Below, one piece after another: positions 43,645-52,773 of a stretch of 64,000 nucleotides of DNA. The stretch is from Mesorhizobium sp. ORS 3359 (GTDB lineage: Bacteria; Pseudomonadota; Alphaproteobacteria; Rhizobiales; Rhizobiaceae). The stretch lies in NCBI GenBank assembly GCA_000824845.1, contig CCNC01000021.1, positions 1-64,000 of the forward strand, given 5' to 3'. Every line of letters begins with the position of its first letter. The first letter of the stretch is position 1. The position numbers were made by a program, and so were the translations under genes. The notes under the pieces are model-generated. The model did not search any database. It was not told where the DNA came from and was given only the letters and a program-made list of their open reading frames with translations.

Positions 43645-43797
43645 GGCAGTAGGGAATAGTCAGTAGGGAGTAGTCGGTAATCGGTTTTGAATGGGGCGAG
43701 CGGCCTGATGCATAGCCGCAGCAAGCCAACCTTTCTCTATTCCCCTGCTGGCTACTCACCACTTACTACTCACCAACCAGGCAGGGCCTGCTAGTCG
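43645..43797. repeat. Minisatellite-like inverted repeat between chvI and chvG
   Basis: The left side carries CAGTAGGGAATAGT then CAGTAGGGAGTAGT (about 43647-43674). The right side carries CTATTCCCCTGCTGGCTACT and ACTTACTACTCACC in inverse orientation (43737-43774). The arms can fold imperfectly. This TAGGGAGTAGT family of short repeats appears sporadically in bacterial genomes and often yields spurious proteins when read through. Confidence 0.6.
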
Positions 43798-45582
43798 ATG
43801 GCAGTGGAAGTAGAGCGAGGCAGACGGGCGGGCGCGGCAAGACGTCCGCCGCGGATCGTGCCCGCCTTCGTGTCGAGAATCACGGTGCCGATGCGCCGGT
43901 TTCTCGGCCATCACATCTTCTCCAGCCTGACGCGGCGCATCCTGTTCCTCAACCTGGCCGGCCTTGCCGTGCTGGTGACCGGCATCCTCTACCTCAACAC
44001 CTTCCGCGACGGGCTGATCGACGCGCGCGTCGAGAGCCTGATGACGCAGGGCGAAATCATCGCCGGCGCGATCGCCGCCTCGGCGACGGTCGAAACCGAT
44101 TCGATCAGTATCGACCCGGAAAAGCTGCTCGAGCTGCAGGCCGGCGAGAGCCTGGGGCCCGGATCGGACCAGCTCGACAATCTGGACTTCCCGATCAACC
44201 CCGAGCGCGTCGCGCCGGTGCTCAGGCGACTGATCTCGCCGACGCGCACCCGCGCCCGCATCTATGACCGCGACGCGAACCTCCTGCTCGATTCCCGGCA
44301 TCTTTATTCGCGCGGCCAGATCCTGCGCTACGACCTGCCGCCCGTCGACGACGAACAGCCCGGCCTCGTGGAGCGGGTCGAGAAGTTCATCTTCGACTTC
44401 TTCCGCAACAAGGACCTGCCCGTCTATCACGAGCAGCCCGGCGGCAATGGCGCGGCCTTTCCAGAGGTGGTCAAGGCGCTGACCGGCAGCCCTTCGACCA
44501 TCGTGCGGGTGAGCGAGCAGGGCGAGCAGATCGTCTCCGTCGCGGTGCCGATCCAGCGTTTTCGCGCGGTGCTGGGTGTGCTGATGCTGTCCACCGAGGG
44601 CGGCGACATCGACAAGATCGTCGCGGCCGAGCGCAAGGCGATCCTGCGCGTATTCGGCGTCGCGGCGCTGGTCACCGCGATCCTCTCTATGCTTCTGGCG
44701 TCCACCATCGCCAATCCGCTGCGGCGGCTTTCCGCCGCCGCCGTCAGGGTGCGGCGCGGCGTCAAGAACCGCGAGGAAATACCGGACTTTTCCGACCGGC
44801 AGGACGAGATCGGCAATTTGTCCATCGCCGTGCGCGACATGACCAACGCGCTTTACGCGCGCATCGAGGCGATCGAAAGCTTCGCCGCCGACGTCTCGCA
44901 TGAATTGAAGAACCCGCTGACATCGCTGCGCAGCGCCGTCGAGACGCTGCCCTTGGCGAAGAACGACACGTCTCGCGCGCGTCTGATGGAGATCATCCAG
45001 CACGACGTGAAGCGGCTCGACCGGCTGATCACCGACATCTCCGACGCCTCCCGTCTCGACGCGGAGTTGGCGCGGGAGGACGCCGGAACCGTGGACCTGA
45101 AGAAGTTCATCACCGATCTGGTCGCGGTCTCGCGCGAGACCACGCGCAACAAGAAGGCCGTCGAGATCGAGCTCAAGGTGGCCAAGCTGCCGGCCGGCGC
45201 CAAGGGCTATTTCGTCGTTGGCCATGATCTGAGGATCGGCCAGGTCATCACCAACCTGATCGAGAACGCGCGCTCCTTCGTGCCCGACGAGCACGGCCAC
45301 ATCGCGATCTCATTGGCGCGCGCAGGCAAGTTCAACATCATCACCGTTGACGACAACGGCCCGGGTATCCGGGCCGAGAACATCGACCGCATCTTCGAGC
45401 GCTTCTACACCGACCGGCCGGCCGGCGAGGCGTTTGGCCAGAACTCCGGCCTCGGGCTGTCGATCAGCCGCCAGATCGTCGAGGCGCATGGCGGCACGCT
45501 GACGGCCGAGAACATCCCTGGCACCAAGCCCGGCGAGATCAAGGGCGCGCGTTTCGTGGTGACGCTGCCGGCGGAAGGCTGA
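43798..45582 (+). CDS. chvG: Sensor histidine kinase ChvG (ExoS)
   Basis: 594 aa. A basic N-terminus precedes TM1 (about 47-66), a large periplasmic domain (about 70-283), TM2 (284-303), HAMP, the dimerisation domain with phospho-acceptor His368 in DVSHELKNPL, and an HATPase domain (NLIENA, DDNGPGI, GLGLSIS). In rhizobia the periplasmic repressor ExoR restrains it. It phosphorylates ChvI. The gap to chvI contains a repeat, so coupling may be weaker than in a tight operon. Confidence 0.96.
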   Translation: MAVEVERGRRAGAARRPPRIVPAFVSRITVPMRRFLGHHIFSSLTRRILFLNLAGLAVLVTGILYLNTFRDGLIDARVESLMTQGEIIAGAIAASATVETDSISIDPEKLLELQAGESLGPGSDQLDNLDFPINPERVAPVLRRLISPTRTRARIYDRDANLLLDSRHLYSRGQILRYDLPPVDDEQPGLVERVEKFIFDFFRNKDLPVYHEQPGGNGAAFPEVVKALTGSPSTIVRVSEQGEQIVSVAVPIQRFRAVLGVLMLSTEGGDIDKIVAAERKAILRVFGVAALVTAILSMLLASTIANPLRRLSAAAVRVRRGVKNREEIPDFSDRQDEIGNLSIAVRDMTNALYARIEAIESFAADVSHELKNPLTSLRSAVETLPLAKNDTSRARLMEIIQHDVKRLDRLITDISDASRLDAELAREDAGTVDLKKFITDLVAVSRETTRNKKAVEIELKVAKLPAGAKGYFVVGHDLRIGQVITNLIENARSFVPDEHGHIAISLARAGKFNIITVDDNGPGIRAENIDRIFERFYTDRPAGEAFGQNSGLGLSISRQIVEAHGGTLTAENIPGTKPGEIKGARFVVTLPAEG

Positions 45583-45594
45583 CGCTAGCCGAAC

Positions 45595-46056
45595 ATGCCG
45601 GACACCGCCGCGAAGCCCCTGAATATCCACGGGACGGCCCTCCTGATCGGCGAGCGTGGCGTGGTGATCACCGGGCCGTCGGGCGCCGGCAAGACGACGC
45701 TGGCGCTGGCGCTCCTCGATCATTGCCGCTCGCGGGGCTTCTTTGCCCGGCTGGTGGGCGACGACCAGCTGTTCGCCACCGCGCATGGCGGCCGGCTGGT
45801 GTGCCGCGCGCCGGCAAGCATCGCGGGCCTCTGCGAGGTGCACGGCATCGGGCCGCGGCCGTTGGCCTTCGAGCCGGCCGCCGTGATCGACCTTGTCGTT
45901 CGGCTGGTCGAGCCGGCCGCCATGGCGCGGCTGCAGGACGAAGCCACTGAGACGATCGAGGGTTGCCGGCTGCCCCGCATCGACATCGCCCGGCAAAATG
46001 TCACCGCCGCGCTGCCCATGCTGATGGCGCGGCTGGCGATCCAGCCTTTTTCATGA
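45595..46056 (+). CDS. hprK: Short HPr kinase/phosphorylase HprK
   Basis: 153 aa, the truncated alphaproteobacterial form lacking the N-terminal domain of Gram-positive HprK. The Walker A motif GPSGAGKT is at residues 27-34, with VGDDQLFAT near 57 and the HprK-specific region RLPRIDIARQN near 122. It phosphorylates the regulatory Ser of the HPr encoded downstream. It follows chvG by 12 bases. Its last codons double as an intrinsic terminator hairpin. Confidence 0.92.
   Translation: MPDTAAKPLNIHGTALLIGERGVVITGPSGAGKTTLALALLDHCRSRGFFARLVGDDQLFATAHGGRLVCRAPASIAGLCEVHGIGPRPLAFEPAAVIDLVVRLVEPAAMARLQDEATETIEGCRLPRIDIARQNVTAALPMLMARLAIQPFS
46031..46051 (+). terminator. Terminator overlapping the 3' end of hprK
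   Basis: GGCTGG-CGAT-CCAGCC followed by TTTTT lies inside the final hprK codons, ending three bases before the stop. A second T-run (GGTTTTTTG) follows after it. It would separate chvG-hprK from the EIIA-HPr genes. Confidence 0.6.
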
Positions 46057-46220
46057 TCCGGCCGGGGTTTTTTGCTGCGATGCGTCAAAATGGCCCAAGC
46101 CGCCGCAATTTTGGGCTTGTCAACCGGCCGTGCGTCGACAAGATAGCGCTCCCGCCGCCTGGAATGGCTGGCGAACATAATATACGCCTGTGAAGCGGCG
46201 ATGACGGGAGCCACCAGAGA

Positions 46221-46622
46221 ATGATCGGACTCGTGCTCGTGACGCACGGTCAACTCGCAACCGAGTTCCGGCATGCCGTAGAACATGTCGTCGGGCCGCA
46301 GGACAATTTCGAAACCGTGGCGATCGGCGCCGACGACGACATGGAGCAGCGCCGGGCCGACATCGTCGATGCCGTGGCGCGTGTCGACACTGGCGCCGGC
46401 GTCATCGTGCTCACCGACATGTTCGGCGGCACGCCGTCCAACCTCGCCATCTCTGTGATGGAATCCGGCCGCACCGAGGTCATCGCCGGCATGAACCTGC
46501 CGATGCTGATCAAGCTCTCCTCGATCCGCAAGGGCGACAACATGGCCGCCGCGCTCGACGAAGCGCAGGCGGCGGGCCGCAAATACATCAATGTCGCCAG
46601 CCAGCTCCTGAGCAGCAAATGA
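46221..46622 (+). CDS. PTS system mannose-type EIIA protein
   Basis: 133 aa. The phosphorylated His9 lies in LVTHGQLATEF; the family motif LTDMFGGTPSN is near residue 64. With no PTS permease in sight this is a regulatory phosphotransferase component, as in other Rhizobiales, receiving phosphate from HPr. Its stop overlaps the HPr start by 4 nt. Confidence 0.94.
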   Translation: MIGLVLVTHGQLATEFRHAVEHVVGPQDNFETVAIGADDDMEQRRADIVDAVARVDTGAGVIVLTDMFGGTPSNLAISVMESGRTEVIAGMNLPMLIKLSSIRKGDNMAAALDEAQAAGRKYINVASQLLSSK

Positions 46623-46915
46623 ACGCATCGGCGCCGCAGACGGACGAGGTTGTGCGGGAGTTCCCGATCATAAATCAGCGCGGCCTGCACGCGCGCGCTT
46701 CGGCAAAGTTCGTCCAGGTCGCCTCCGGCTTCGATGCCACCATCCATGTCGAGAAGGACGGCGTGAAGGTCGGCGGCACCTCGATCATGGGCCTGATGAT
46801 GCTGGCGGCGAGCCCGGGCTATTCGATCCGCGTGATCGCCAGCGGCCCGGAAGCCGTGCCGGCCATGGACGCGCTGGAGCAGCTGGTCGCCTCGCGTTTC
46901 GGCGAGGAAATCTAG
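46619..46915 (+). CDS. ptsH: Phosphocarrier protein HPr (NPr-like)
   Basis: 98 aa with a short N-terminal extension. The EI-phosphorylated His24 is in RGLHARASAKFV. The Ser55 in GGTSIMGLMML corresponds to the HprK target site. It carries phosphate from EI to EIIA-Man in the regulatory PTS. ptsI is not in the window. Confidence 0.94.
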   Translation: MNASAPQTDEVVREFPIINQRGLHARASAKFVQVASGFDATIHVEKDGVKVGGTSIMGLMMLAASPGYSIRVIASGPEAVPAMDALEQLVASRFGEEI

Positions 46916-46954
46916 TGCCCCGGCCTCACATTTCGCGCCTCGAAGACATGCGCG

Positions 46955-46972
46955 CATAAAGATTTCTTTATG
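46955..46972. promoter_or_regulatory. CATAAAGA-TT-TCTTTATG palindrome upstream of ahcY
   Basis: Perfect 8-bp arms around TT lie 109 bases before the ahcY start. The A/T-rich palindrome stands out from the GC background. Its form is consistent with an ArsR-type regulator of the methionine cycle (SahR), which is known to control ahcY in proteobacteria, but that link is inference. Confidence 0.5.
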
Positions 46973-47080
46973 TCCCATTGTCGTATGGCGACCGATCTGC
47001 TAGTCAGGCCGGCAACCGCGCCCTTCAACGCGCCTCCCGGCGCCGGCGCGCATTGAGAAAAATCACACCGGAGCACTGCC

Positions 47081-48481
47081 ATGACGGGTAGCAAGGACTA
47101 TGTGGTCGCCGACATCTCGCTTGCCGGCTGGGGCCGCAAGGAGATCGAGATCGCCGAAACCGAAATGCCGGGCCTGATGGCCTGCCGCGAGGAGTTCGGC
47201 GCCAAGCAGCCGCTGAAGGGCGCGCGCATCACCGGCTCGCTGCACATGACGATCCAGACGGCGGTGCTGATCGAGACGCTGAAGGCGCTGGGCGCCAACA
47301 TCCGCTGGGCTTCCTGCAATATCTTCTCGACGCAGGACCATGCGGCCGCGGCGATCGCCGAGGCCGGCATTCCGGTGTTCGCCATCAAGGGCGAGTCGCT
47401 CCAGGACTATTGGGACTACACTGACCGGATCTTCCAGTGGACGGATGGCGGCACCTCCAACATGATCCTCGACGATGGCGGCGACGCGACCATGTACATC
47501 CTGCTCGGCGCGCGTGCAGAGGCCGGCGAGGACGTGTTGTCCAATCCCGGCAGCGAGGAGGAAGAGATCCTGTTCGCGCAGATCAAGAAGCGCCTGAAGG
47601 CCTCGCCCGGCTTCTTCACCAAGCAGCGGGAAGCGATCCGCGGCGTTACCGAGGAAACCACCACAGGCGTCAACCGTCTCTACCAGCTGCAGAAGAAGGG
47701 CCTGCTGCCCTTCCCGGCGATCAACGTCAACGACTCCGTCACCAAGTCGAAGTTCGACAACAAATATGGCTGCAAGGAATCGCTGGTCGACGGCATCCGC
47801 CGCGGCACCGACACGATGATGGCGGGCAAGGTCGCGGTGGTTTGCGGCTATGGCGACGTCGGCAAGGGCTCATCCGCCTCGCTGCGCGGCGCCGGCGCCC
47901 GCGTCAAGGTCACCGAGGTCGACCCGATCTGCGCGCTGCAGGCGGCGATGGACGGCTTCGAGGTGGTGACGCTGGAAGACGCGGCCCCGACCGCCGACAT
48001 CGTCATCACCACCACTGGCAACAAGGATGTCGTCACGCTCGACCACATGCGGGCGATGAAGGACATGGTGATCGTCGGCAATATCGGCCACTTCGACAAC
48101 GAGATCCAGGTGGCGTCGCTGCGCAACCTGAAATGGACCAACGTCAAGCCGCAGGTCGACCTGATCACCTTCCCGGACGGCAAGCGGATGATCCTTCTCT
48201 CCGAGGGCCGCCTGCTCAACCTCGGCAACGCCACCGGACATCCGAGCTTCGTCATGTCGGCCTCGTTCACCAACCAGGTGCTGGCCCAGATCGAGCTGTT
48301 CACCAAGCACGGCCAGTACCAGAACCAGGTCTATGTGCTGCCCAAGCATCTCGACGAGAAGGTGGCGCGGCTGCATCTCGACAAGCTCGGCGCCAAGCTG
48401 ACCGAGCTCTCCGGCGAACAGGCCGCCTATATCGGCGTGACGCCGCAGGGCCCGTATAAGCCGGAACACTACCGCTATTAA
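47081..48481 (+). CDS. ahcY: Adenosylhomocysteinase
   Basis: 466 aa, standard length for bacterial SAH hydrolase with its insertion. The NAD-binding GYGDVGKGS is near residue 258. Substrate-binding elements [13 protein letters not shown] near 51 and the C-terminal KPEHYRY tail, which reaches the partner's NAD site, are intact. It splits S-adenosylhomocysteine to adenosine and homocysteine, completing the methylation cycle. A palindrome upstream suggests SAH- or methionine-linked control. Confidence 0.97.
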   Translation: MTGSKDYVVADISLAGWGRKEIEIAETEMPGLMACREEFGAKQPLKGARITGSLHMTIQTAVLIETLKALGANIRWASCNIFSTQDHAAAAIAEAGIPVFAIKGESLQDYWDYTDRIFQWTDGGTSNMILDDGGDATMYILLGARAEAGEDVLSNPGSEEEEILFAQIKKRLKASPGFFTKQREAIRGVTEETTTGVNRLYQLQKKGLLPFPAINVNDSVTKSKFDNKYGCKESLVDGIRRGTDTMMAGKVAVVCGYGDVGKGSSASLRGAGARVKVTEVDPICALQAAMDGFEVVTLEDAAPTADIVITTTGNKDVVTLDHMRAMKDMVIVGNIGHFDNEIQVASLRNLKWTNVKPQVDLITFPDGKRMILLSEGRLLNLGNATGHPSFVMSASFTNQVLAQIELFTKHGQYQNQVYVLPKHLDEKVARLHLDKLGAKLTELSGEQAAYIGVTPQGPYKPEHYRY

Positions 48482-48509
48482 CCAAAGCGAAATTATCTAC
48501 CAGATATTG

Positions 48510-48547
48510 AAGCCGGGTGGTTGACTTTCCGCCCGGCTTTATTTTTT
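48510..48547 (+). terminator. ahcY intrinsic terminator
   Basis: AAGCCGGG and CCCGGCTT form the stem around a 14-base loop, followed by TATTTTTT. It begins 28 bases after the ahcY stop. Confidence 0.85.
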
Positions 48548-48671
48548 GCGCCAATGATTCTTCACGCCGATTCCGGCAGGCGTTATTGTTGTGATTCGCG
48601 GTCCGGGGACATGTTGGGCCGGGGACGCATTCAGGGCGGTCTTGCATTCAAGCGGCGAAGAGGACCAAGAC

Positions 48672-51251
48672 ATGCCGGGGGATTACCCGCCAAGCGCGGG
48701 AAAGGCCGTTTCCGGCGGCCATGAGGATTCGAACGAAGCCGGCCCCGCAGTGAACGGCGGCGGTTTTCGCGCCGGTGCGCGGCAGGCCTTGCTTCTTGCC
48801 ACCTCGGCGCTTGCCAGCCCGTTGCTCGCCTTTGCCGCGCGCGCCGACACAAGCCTTGCGGGAAAGGCCGCGGCGCCGGTCAGCACCGTCGAGGTCATGC
48901 AACTTGCCATGTTCGTCGGGGTGATGGGCGCGGCGCTTGTCTCGGCCATCTTCCTGATCCGCGAACGCGGGCGCACCGCCGCGCAGAATGTCCAGCTCAG
49001 GGCCCGCATCGCCGACGTCAACGCGGCGCTGCAGCGTTCCGAGGCGCTGCTCAACCTGCGCGACCAGCGGCTGATCGTCTGGGCCACGGACAATAAAAAA
49101 CCCGAACTCATCGGCAGCCTGCCGTTGGAAAGCGGCGCGCCCGACGACAGGTCCGCCTTCCTCGCTTTCGGCCGCTGGCTGATGCCGCGCTCGGCGGCGG
49201 CGCTGGAACACGCGGTCGCCGCCCTGCGCGAGCAGGCAAAGGCCTTCGATCTGGTCATCGAAACGCAGGCCGGCGTGCCGCTGGAAGTGCATGGCCGCAA
49301 AAGCGCGGCGCATGTCTTGGTGCGCTTCGTCTCGCTGTCGGAGACGCTGCGAAACCAGGCCAGGCTGAAGATCGAGAACCAGCGGCTCAGCGCCGACCAC
49401 GACACCATGATCGGCCTGCTCGACGCGTTGAAGATGCCGGCATGGCTGCGGTCTGCGGACGGCCGATTGCAATGGGTCAACCGCGCCTATGCCGAGGCGG
49501 TGGAGGCGGAAAGCCCGGGCGCGGCCGTGCGCGACGCCAGGGAATTCCTCGGCGGCCAGGCGCGCGAGCAGATCGCCGAGCAGCACAAGACGCGGCCGGT
49601 CTTCGAACAGACGCTTTCCACCGTGATCGATGGCGACCGCCGCATGTTCGCGGTCACCGACTTCGCCGGCGCCGACGGCTCGGCGGGGCTTGCCTGCGAC
49701 ACAAGCGCGGCAGAGTCGATCCGCGCCGAATATGAGCGGACCGTGCGCAGCCATGCCGACACGCTCGACCAGTTGAACACCGCGGTGGCGATCTTCGACA
49801 CAGAGGAAAAGCTGCGCTTCTTCAACCAGGCCTTCCAGAAGCTGTGGGGCCTGGATTCCGGCTTCCTGCTCAGCGCGCCCTCCAACACGCTGCTGCTCGA
49901 CCGGCTGCGCTCGGAAGGCAGGATCGCCGAGCAGCCGGAATGGCGGCGCTGGAAGGAGAACCTGCTCAGCGCCTACCGCGCCGTCGAATCGCAGGAGCAT
50001 TGGTGGCACCTGCCGGACGGCAAGACGATCCGCGTGGTGGCGAACCCGCAGCCGAAGGGCGGCGTCACCTGGGTGTTCGAGAACCTGACCGAGAAGATGG
50101 ATCTCGAAAGCCGCTACCAGACCGCCGTGCGGGTGCAGGGCGAGACGCTGGACAACCTCGCCGAAGGCGTGGTCGTCTTCGGTCCGGACGGGCGGCTGCG
50201 CCTGTCCAATCCGGCCTTCGTCGCGCTTTGGGGGCTGACGGCGGAAGCGGTCAAGCCCAACGTCCATGTCTCGGCGATCCGCGACCTCTGCGACCAGCAC
50301 GCCGCGAACAGCCCGTGGGGCGGCTTCGTCGCCGCCGTCACCGGCTTCGACGATGAGCGCCGCGACCGCCGCGGCCAGATCGAGCTGATCAACGGCAACG
50401 TGCTGAGCTACGCGGTGATCCACCTGCCCAACGGCCAGGTGATGATCACCTTCGTCGACGTCACCGACACCGTCAATGTCGAGCGGGCGCTGAAGGACAG
50501 GAACGAGGCGCTGGAGAAGTCCGACCAGCTGAAGAACGAATTCGTGCAGCACGTGTCCTATGAGCTGCGCTCGCCGCTGACCAACATCATCGGCTTCACC
50601 GAGTTGCTGTCGCTGCCCGCCACCGGGCCGTTGACGCCGAAGCAGCGCGAATATGTCGAGTATGTCGGCTCGTCGTCATCGGTGCTGCTCACCATCGTCA
50701 ACGATATCCTCGACCTCGCGACCGTCGATGCCGGCATCATGCAGCTCGACATTTCCGAGATGAACATCGATCGGACGATCGCCGCGGCCGCCGAACTCGT
50801 CGCCGACCGGCTGGACGAGCACCGGATCAAGCTCGCGATCGACGCGACGGAGGCGCCGGCGAGCTTCCACGGCGACGAGACCCGTATTCGCCAGATCCTC
50901 TACAACCTGCTCAGCAACGCGGCGAACTACGCGCCGGAGGCAAGCACGATCCGGCTTACCTGCCGGCGGCTGGCCGACGGCGTCGAGTTCTCGGTGCATG
51001 ATGACGGCCCCGGCATGCCGCCGGACGTGCTGGAGTCGGTCTTCCGCCGCTTCGAGCCGCGCGCCAATGGCGGGCGGCGGCGCGGCGCGGGGCTCGGACT
51101 CTCGATCGTCAAGAGCTTCGTCGAGCTGCATGGCGGAACCGTGCGCATCGAGACCGGCCAGGACAGGGGTACCACGGTGATCTGCACCTTCCCGGACAAG
51201 CCATCCGGAATCCCGGATACGCCCGCGGGCATCCGCGACGCAGCCGAGTAG
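48672..51251 (+). CDS. divL: DivL-type PAS sensor kinase with Tyr in place of phospho-His
   Basis: 859 aa from ATG at 48672, preceded by AGAGGA; a GTG at 48591 opens the frame but is unlikely. A hydrophobic N-terminal segment (about 75-95) is followed by PAS-like repeats, a HisKA-like domain and a complete HATPase domain (NLLSNAANYAP, DDGPGMP, GAGLGLSIVKS). At the phospho-acceptor site the sequence is HVSYELRSPL: Tyr630 replaces the catalytic His, as in Caulobacter DivL, which controls CckA and asymmetric division. The downstream neighbours (tsaE, addB, addA, trxA) fit the divL locus as I recall it from other alphaproteobacteria. Confidence 0.88.
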   Translation: MPGDYPPSAGKAVSGGHEDSNEAGPAVNGGGFRAGARQALLLATSALASPLLAFAARADTSLAGKAAAPVSTVEVMQLAMFVGVMGAALVSAIFLIRERGRTAAQNVQLRARIADVNAALQRSEALLNLRDQRLIVWATDNKKPELIGSLPLESGAPDDRSAFLAFGRWLMPRSAAALEHAVAALREQAKAFDLVIETQAGVPLEVHGRKSAAHVLVRFVSLSETLRNQARLKIENQRLSADHDTMIGLLDALKMPAWLRSADGRLQWVNRAYAEAVEAESPGAAVRDAREFLGGQAREQIAEQHKTRPVFEQTLSTVIDGDRRMFAVTDFAGADGSAGLACDTSAAESIRAEYERTVRSHADTLDQLNTAVAIFDTEEKLRFFNQAFQKLWGLDSGFLLSAPSNTLLLDRLRSEGRIAEQPEWRRWKENLLSAYRAVESQEHWWHLPDGKTIRVVANPQPKGGVTWVFENLTEKMDLESRYQTAVRVQGETLDNLAEGVVVFGPDGRLRLSNPAFVALWGLTAEAVKPNVHVSAIRDLCDQHAANSPWGGFVAAVTGFDDERRDRRGQIELINGNVLSYAVIHLPNGQVMITFVDVTDTVNVERALKDRNEALEKSDQLKNEFVQHVSYELRSPLTNIIGFTELLSLPATGPLTPKQREYVEYVGSSSSVLLTIVNDILDLATVDAGIMQLDISEMNIDRTIAAAAELVADRLDEHRIKLAIDATEAPASFHGDETRIRQILYNLLSNAANYAPEASTIRLTCRRLADGVEFSVHDDGPGMPPDVLESVFRRFEPRANGGRRRGAGLGLSIVKSFVELHGGTVRIETGQDRGTTVICTFPDKPSGIPDTPAGIRDAAE

Positions 51252-51261
51252 CGCAGCCTAT

Positions 51262-52773
51262 ATGGAAGGAATGGTGCTGGAGCGTTTTCTCGCCGACGAG
51301 GCGGCAACGGCAAGGCTTGGCGAGGATCTCGCCATGGCGTTGCGCGCCGGAGACGCGATCGCGCTGAAAGGCGATCTCGGCGCCGGCAAGTCGACGCTGG
51401 CCCGCGCGCTGATCCGGGCACTGGCCGACGATGCCAGCCTCGAGGTGCCCAGCCCGACCTTCACGCTGGTACAGAGCTACGAGACGCGCGTCCCCGTCCA
51501 CCATTTCGACCTCTATCGGCTTTCCTCACCGGACGAGATCGACGAGCTCGGCCTCGACGATGCTCTCAGGCAAGGTACGGCGCTGATCGAATGGCCGGAA
51601 CGGGCCGGAGATCGATTGCCGGGGACGGCGCTATGGGTCGATCTGGCCGAGCAGGGCGAAGGCCGCGTGGCGCGGTTGTCAGGACAGGGACCGGCCTATG
51701 ATCGCGCGGCGCGATCGCTGGCCATGCGCGATTTCCTGGTCTCGGCCGGATGGGGCGAAGCCAGCCGCCGCCATTTCGTCGGCGATGCCTCCGCCCGATC
51801 CTACGAGATCGTGTCGCTGCCCGGCCAGGCGCCGCGCGTGCTCATGAACTCACCGCGCCTCGTGCTCGGGCCGCCGGTGCGCGACGGCAAGCCCTATGCG
51901 GTGATCGCCCATACGGCGCAATCCGTCGCCGCCTTCGTCGCCATAGACAAGGCGCTGCTGGCGAACGGGGTCAGCACGCCGGTGATCCATGCCCAGGACC
52001 TCGACCAAGGTTTTCTGCTCCTCGAGCATCTCGGCTCCGAAGGCTTCTTGAGCGGCGACGGCCGGCCCATCGCCGAACGCTACGAAGCGGCGGCCGAGCT
52101 GCTTGCCATGATGCATGGCAGGACTTGGCTCACGCGCATGGAGGCGGCCCCCGGCGTGTTCCACGACGTGCCGCCTTTCGATCGCGACGCCATGCTGATC
52201 GAAGCCGATCTTCTGGTCGACTGGTATGTGCCTTGGATCACCGGCGGGCCGGCAAACGACGTGTTGCGGGCCGGCTATCACAAGGAATGGAACGCGGTGC
52301 TCGACCGCCTCGGCGGCAGCGAATACACGCTGATGCTGCGCGATTTTCATTCGCCCAACATCATCTGGCGGGCAGAGCGATCGGGCCTCGACCGGCTCGG
52401 CATCGTCGACGTTCAGGACGCGCTGATCGGCCCTGCTGCCTATGACGTCGCCTCCCTGGCCATGGACGCACGCGTCACCGTCTCGCCCGAGATCGAGCGC
52501 CGGACGGTCGCCGCCTATGTCTCGGCGCGGCACGCTGCGGGCGCCTTCGATGAAGCCGCTTTCGCCGAGGCCTACGCGATCATGGCGGCGCAGCGCAATT
52601 CGAAAATCCTCGGCATCTTCGTGCGGCTCGAAAAGCGCGACGGCAAGCCTTACTATCTGAAGCACCTGCCGCGCATCCGCGATTATCTGAGGCGGGCGCT
52701 GGCGCATCCGGCGCTGGCCGGCCTGAAGGAATTTTACATGGCGCACGGCCTGCTCGAGGAACGGGTCCCATGA
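51262..52773 (+). CDS. tsaE: Fusion of TsaE (t6A synthesis ATPase) and AmgK-like sugar kinase
   Basis: 503 aa, over three times the length of TsaE alone. Residues 1-155 are TsaE: Walker A GDLGAGKST (37-45), PSPTFTLVQ and HHFDLYRL (80-87), used for tRNA t6A37 formation. Residues about 160-503 are an aminoglycoside-phosphotransferase-fold kinase with the catalytic loop RDFHSPN (Asp361) and DVQDALIG, resembling AmgK, the N-acetylmuramate/GlcNAc kinase of cell-wall recycling. The MurU-type uridylyltransferase encoded next supports that. The stop overlaps murU by 4 nt. Confidence 0.9.
   Translation: MEGMVLERFLADEAATARLGEDLAMALRAGDAIALKGDLGAGKSTLARALIRALADDASLEVPSPTFTLVQSYETRVPVHHFDLYRLSSPDEIDELGLDDALRQGTALIEWPERAGDRLPGTALWVDLAEQGEGRVARLSGQGPAYDRAARSLAMRDFLVSAGWGEASRRHFVGDASARSYEIVSLPGQAPRVLMNSPRLVLGPPVRDGKPYAVIAHTAQSVAAFVAIDKALLANGVSTPVIHAQDLDQGFLLLEHLGSEGFLSGDGRPIAERYEAAAELLAMMHGRTWLTRMEAAPGVFHDVPPFDRDAMLIEADLLVDWYVPWITGGPANDVLRAGYHKEWNAVLDRLGGSEYTLMLRDFHSPNIIWRAERSGLDRLGIVDVQDALIGPAAYDVASLAMDARVTVSPEIERRTVAAYVSARHAAGAFDEAAFAEAYAIMAAQRNSKILGIFVRLEKRDGKPYYLKHLPRIRDYLRRALAHPALAGLKEFYMAHGLLEERVP

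Noticed and set aside
42696-43724. 342-residue minus-strand frame beginning with a DYRLLPTDYSLLP segment
   Set aside because: Antisense to chvI, and the segment is a read-through of the short repeat between chvI and chvG, a known kind of spurious protein.
43756-45300. 514-residue minus-strand open frame
   Set aside because: Antisense shadow of chvG.
46916-47080. SAH or SAM riboswitch upstream of ahcY
   Set aside because: I could not build the expected conserved core or pseudoknot; the notable element is a simple palindrome that fits a protein operator better.
48648-50552. 634-residue minus-strand open frame
   Set aside because: Antisense to divL with no motifs.
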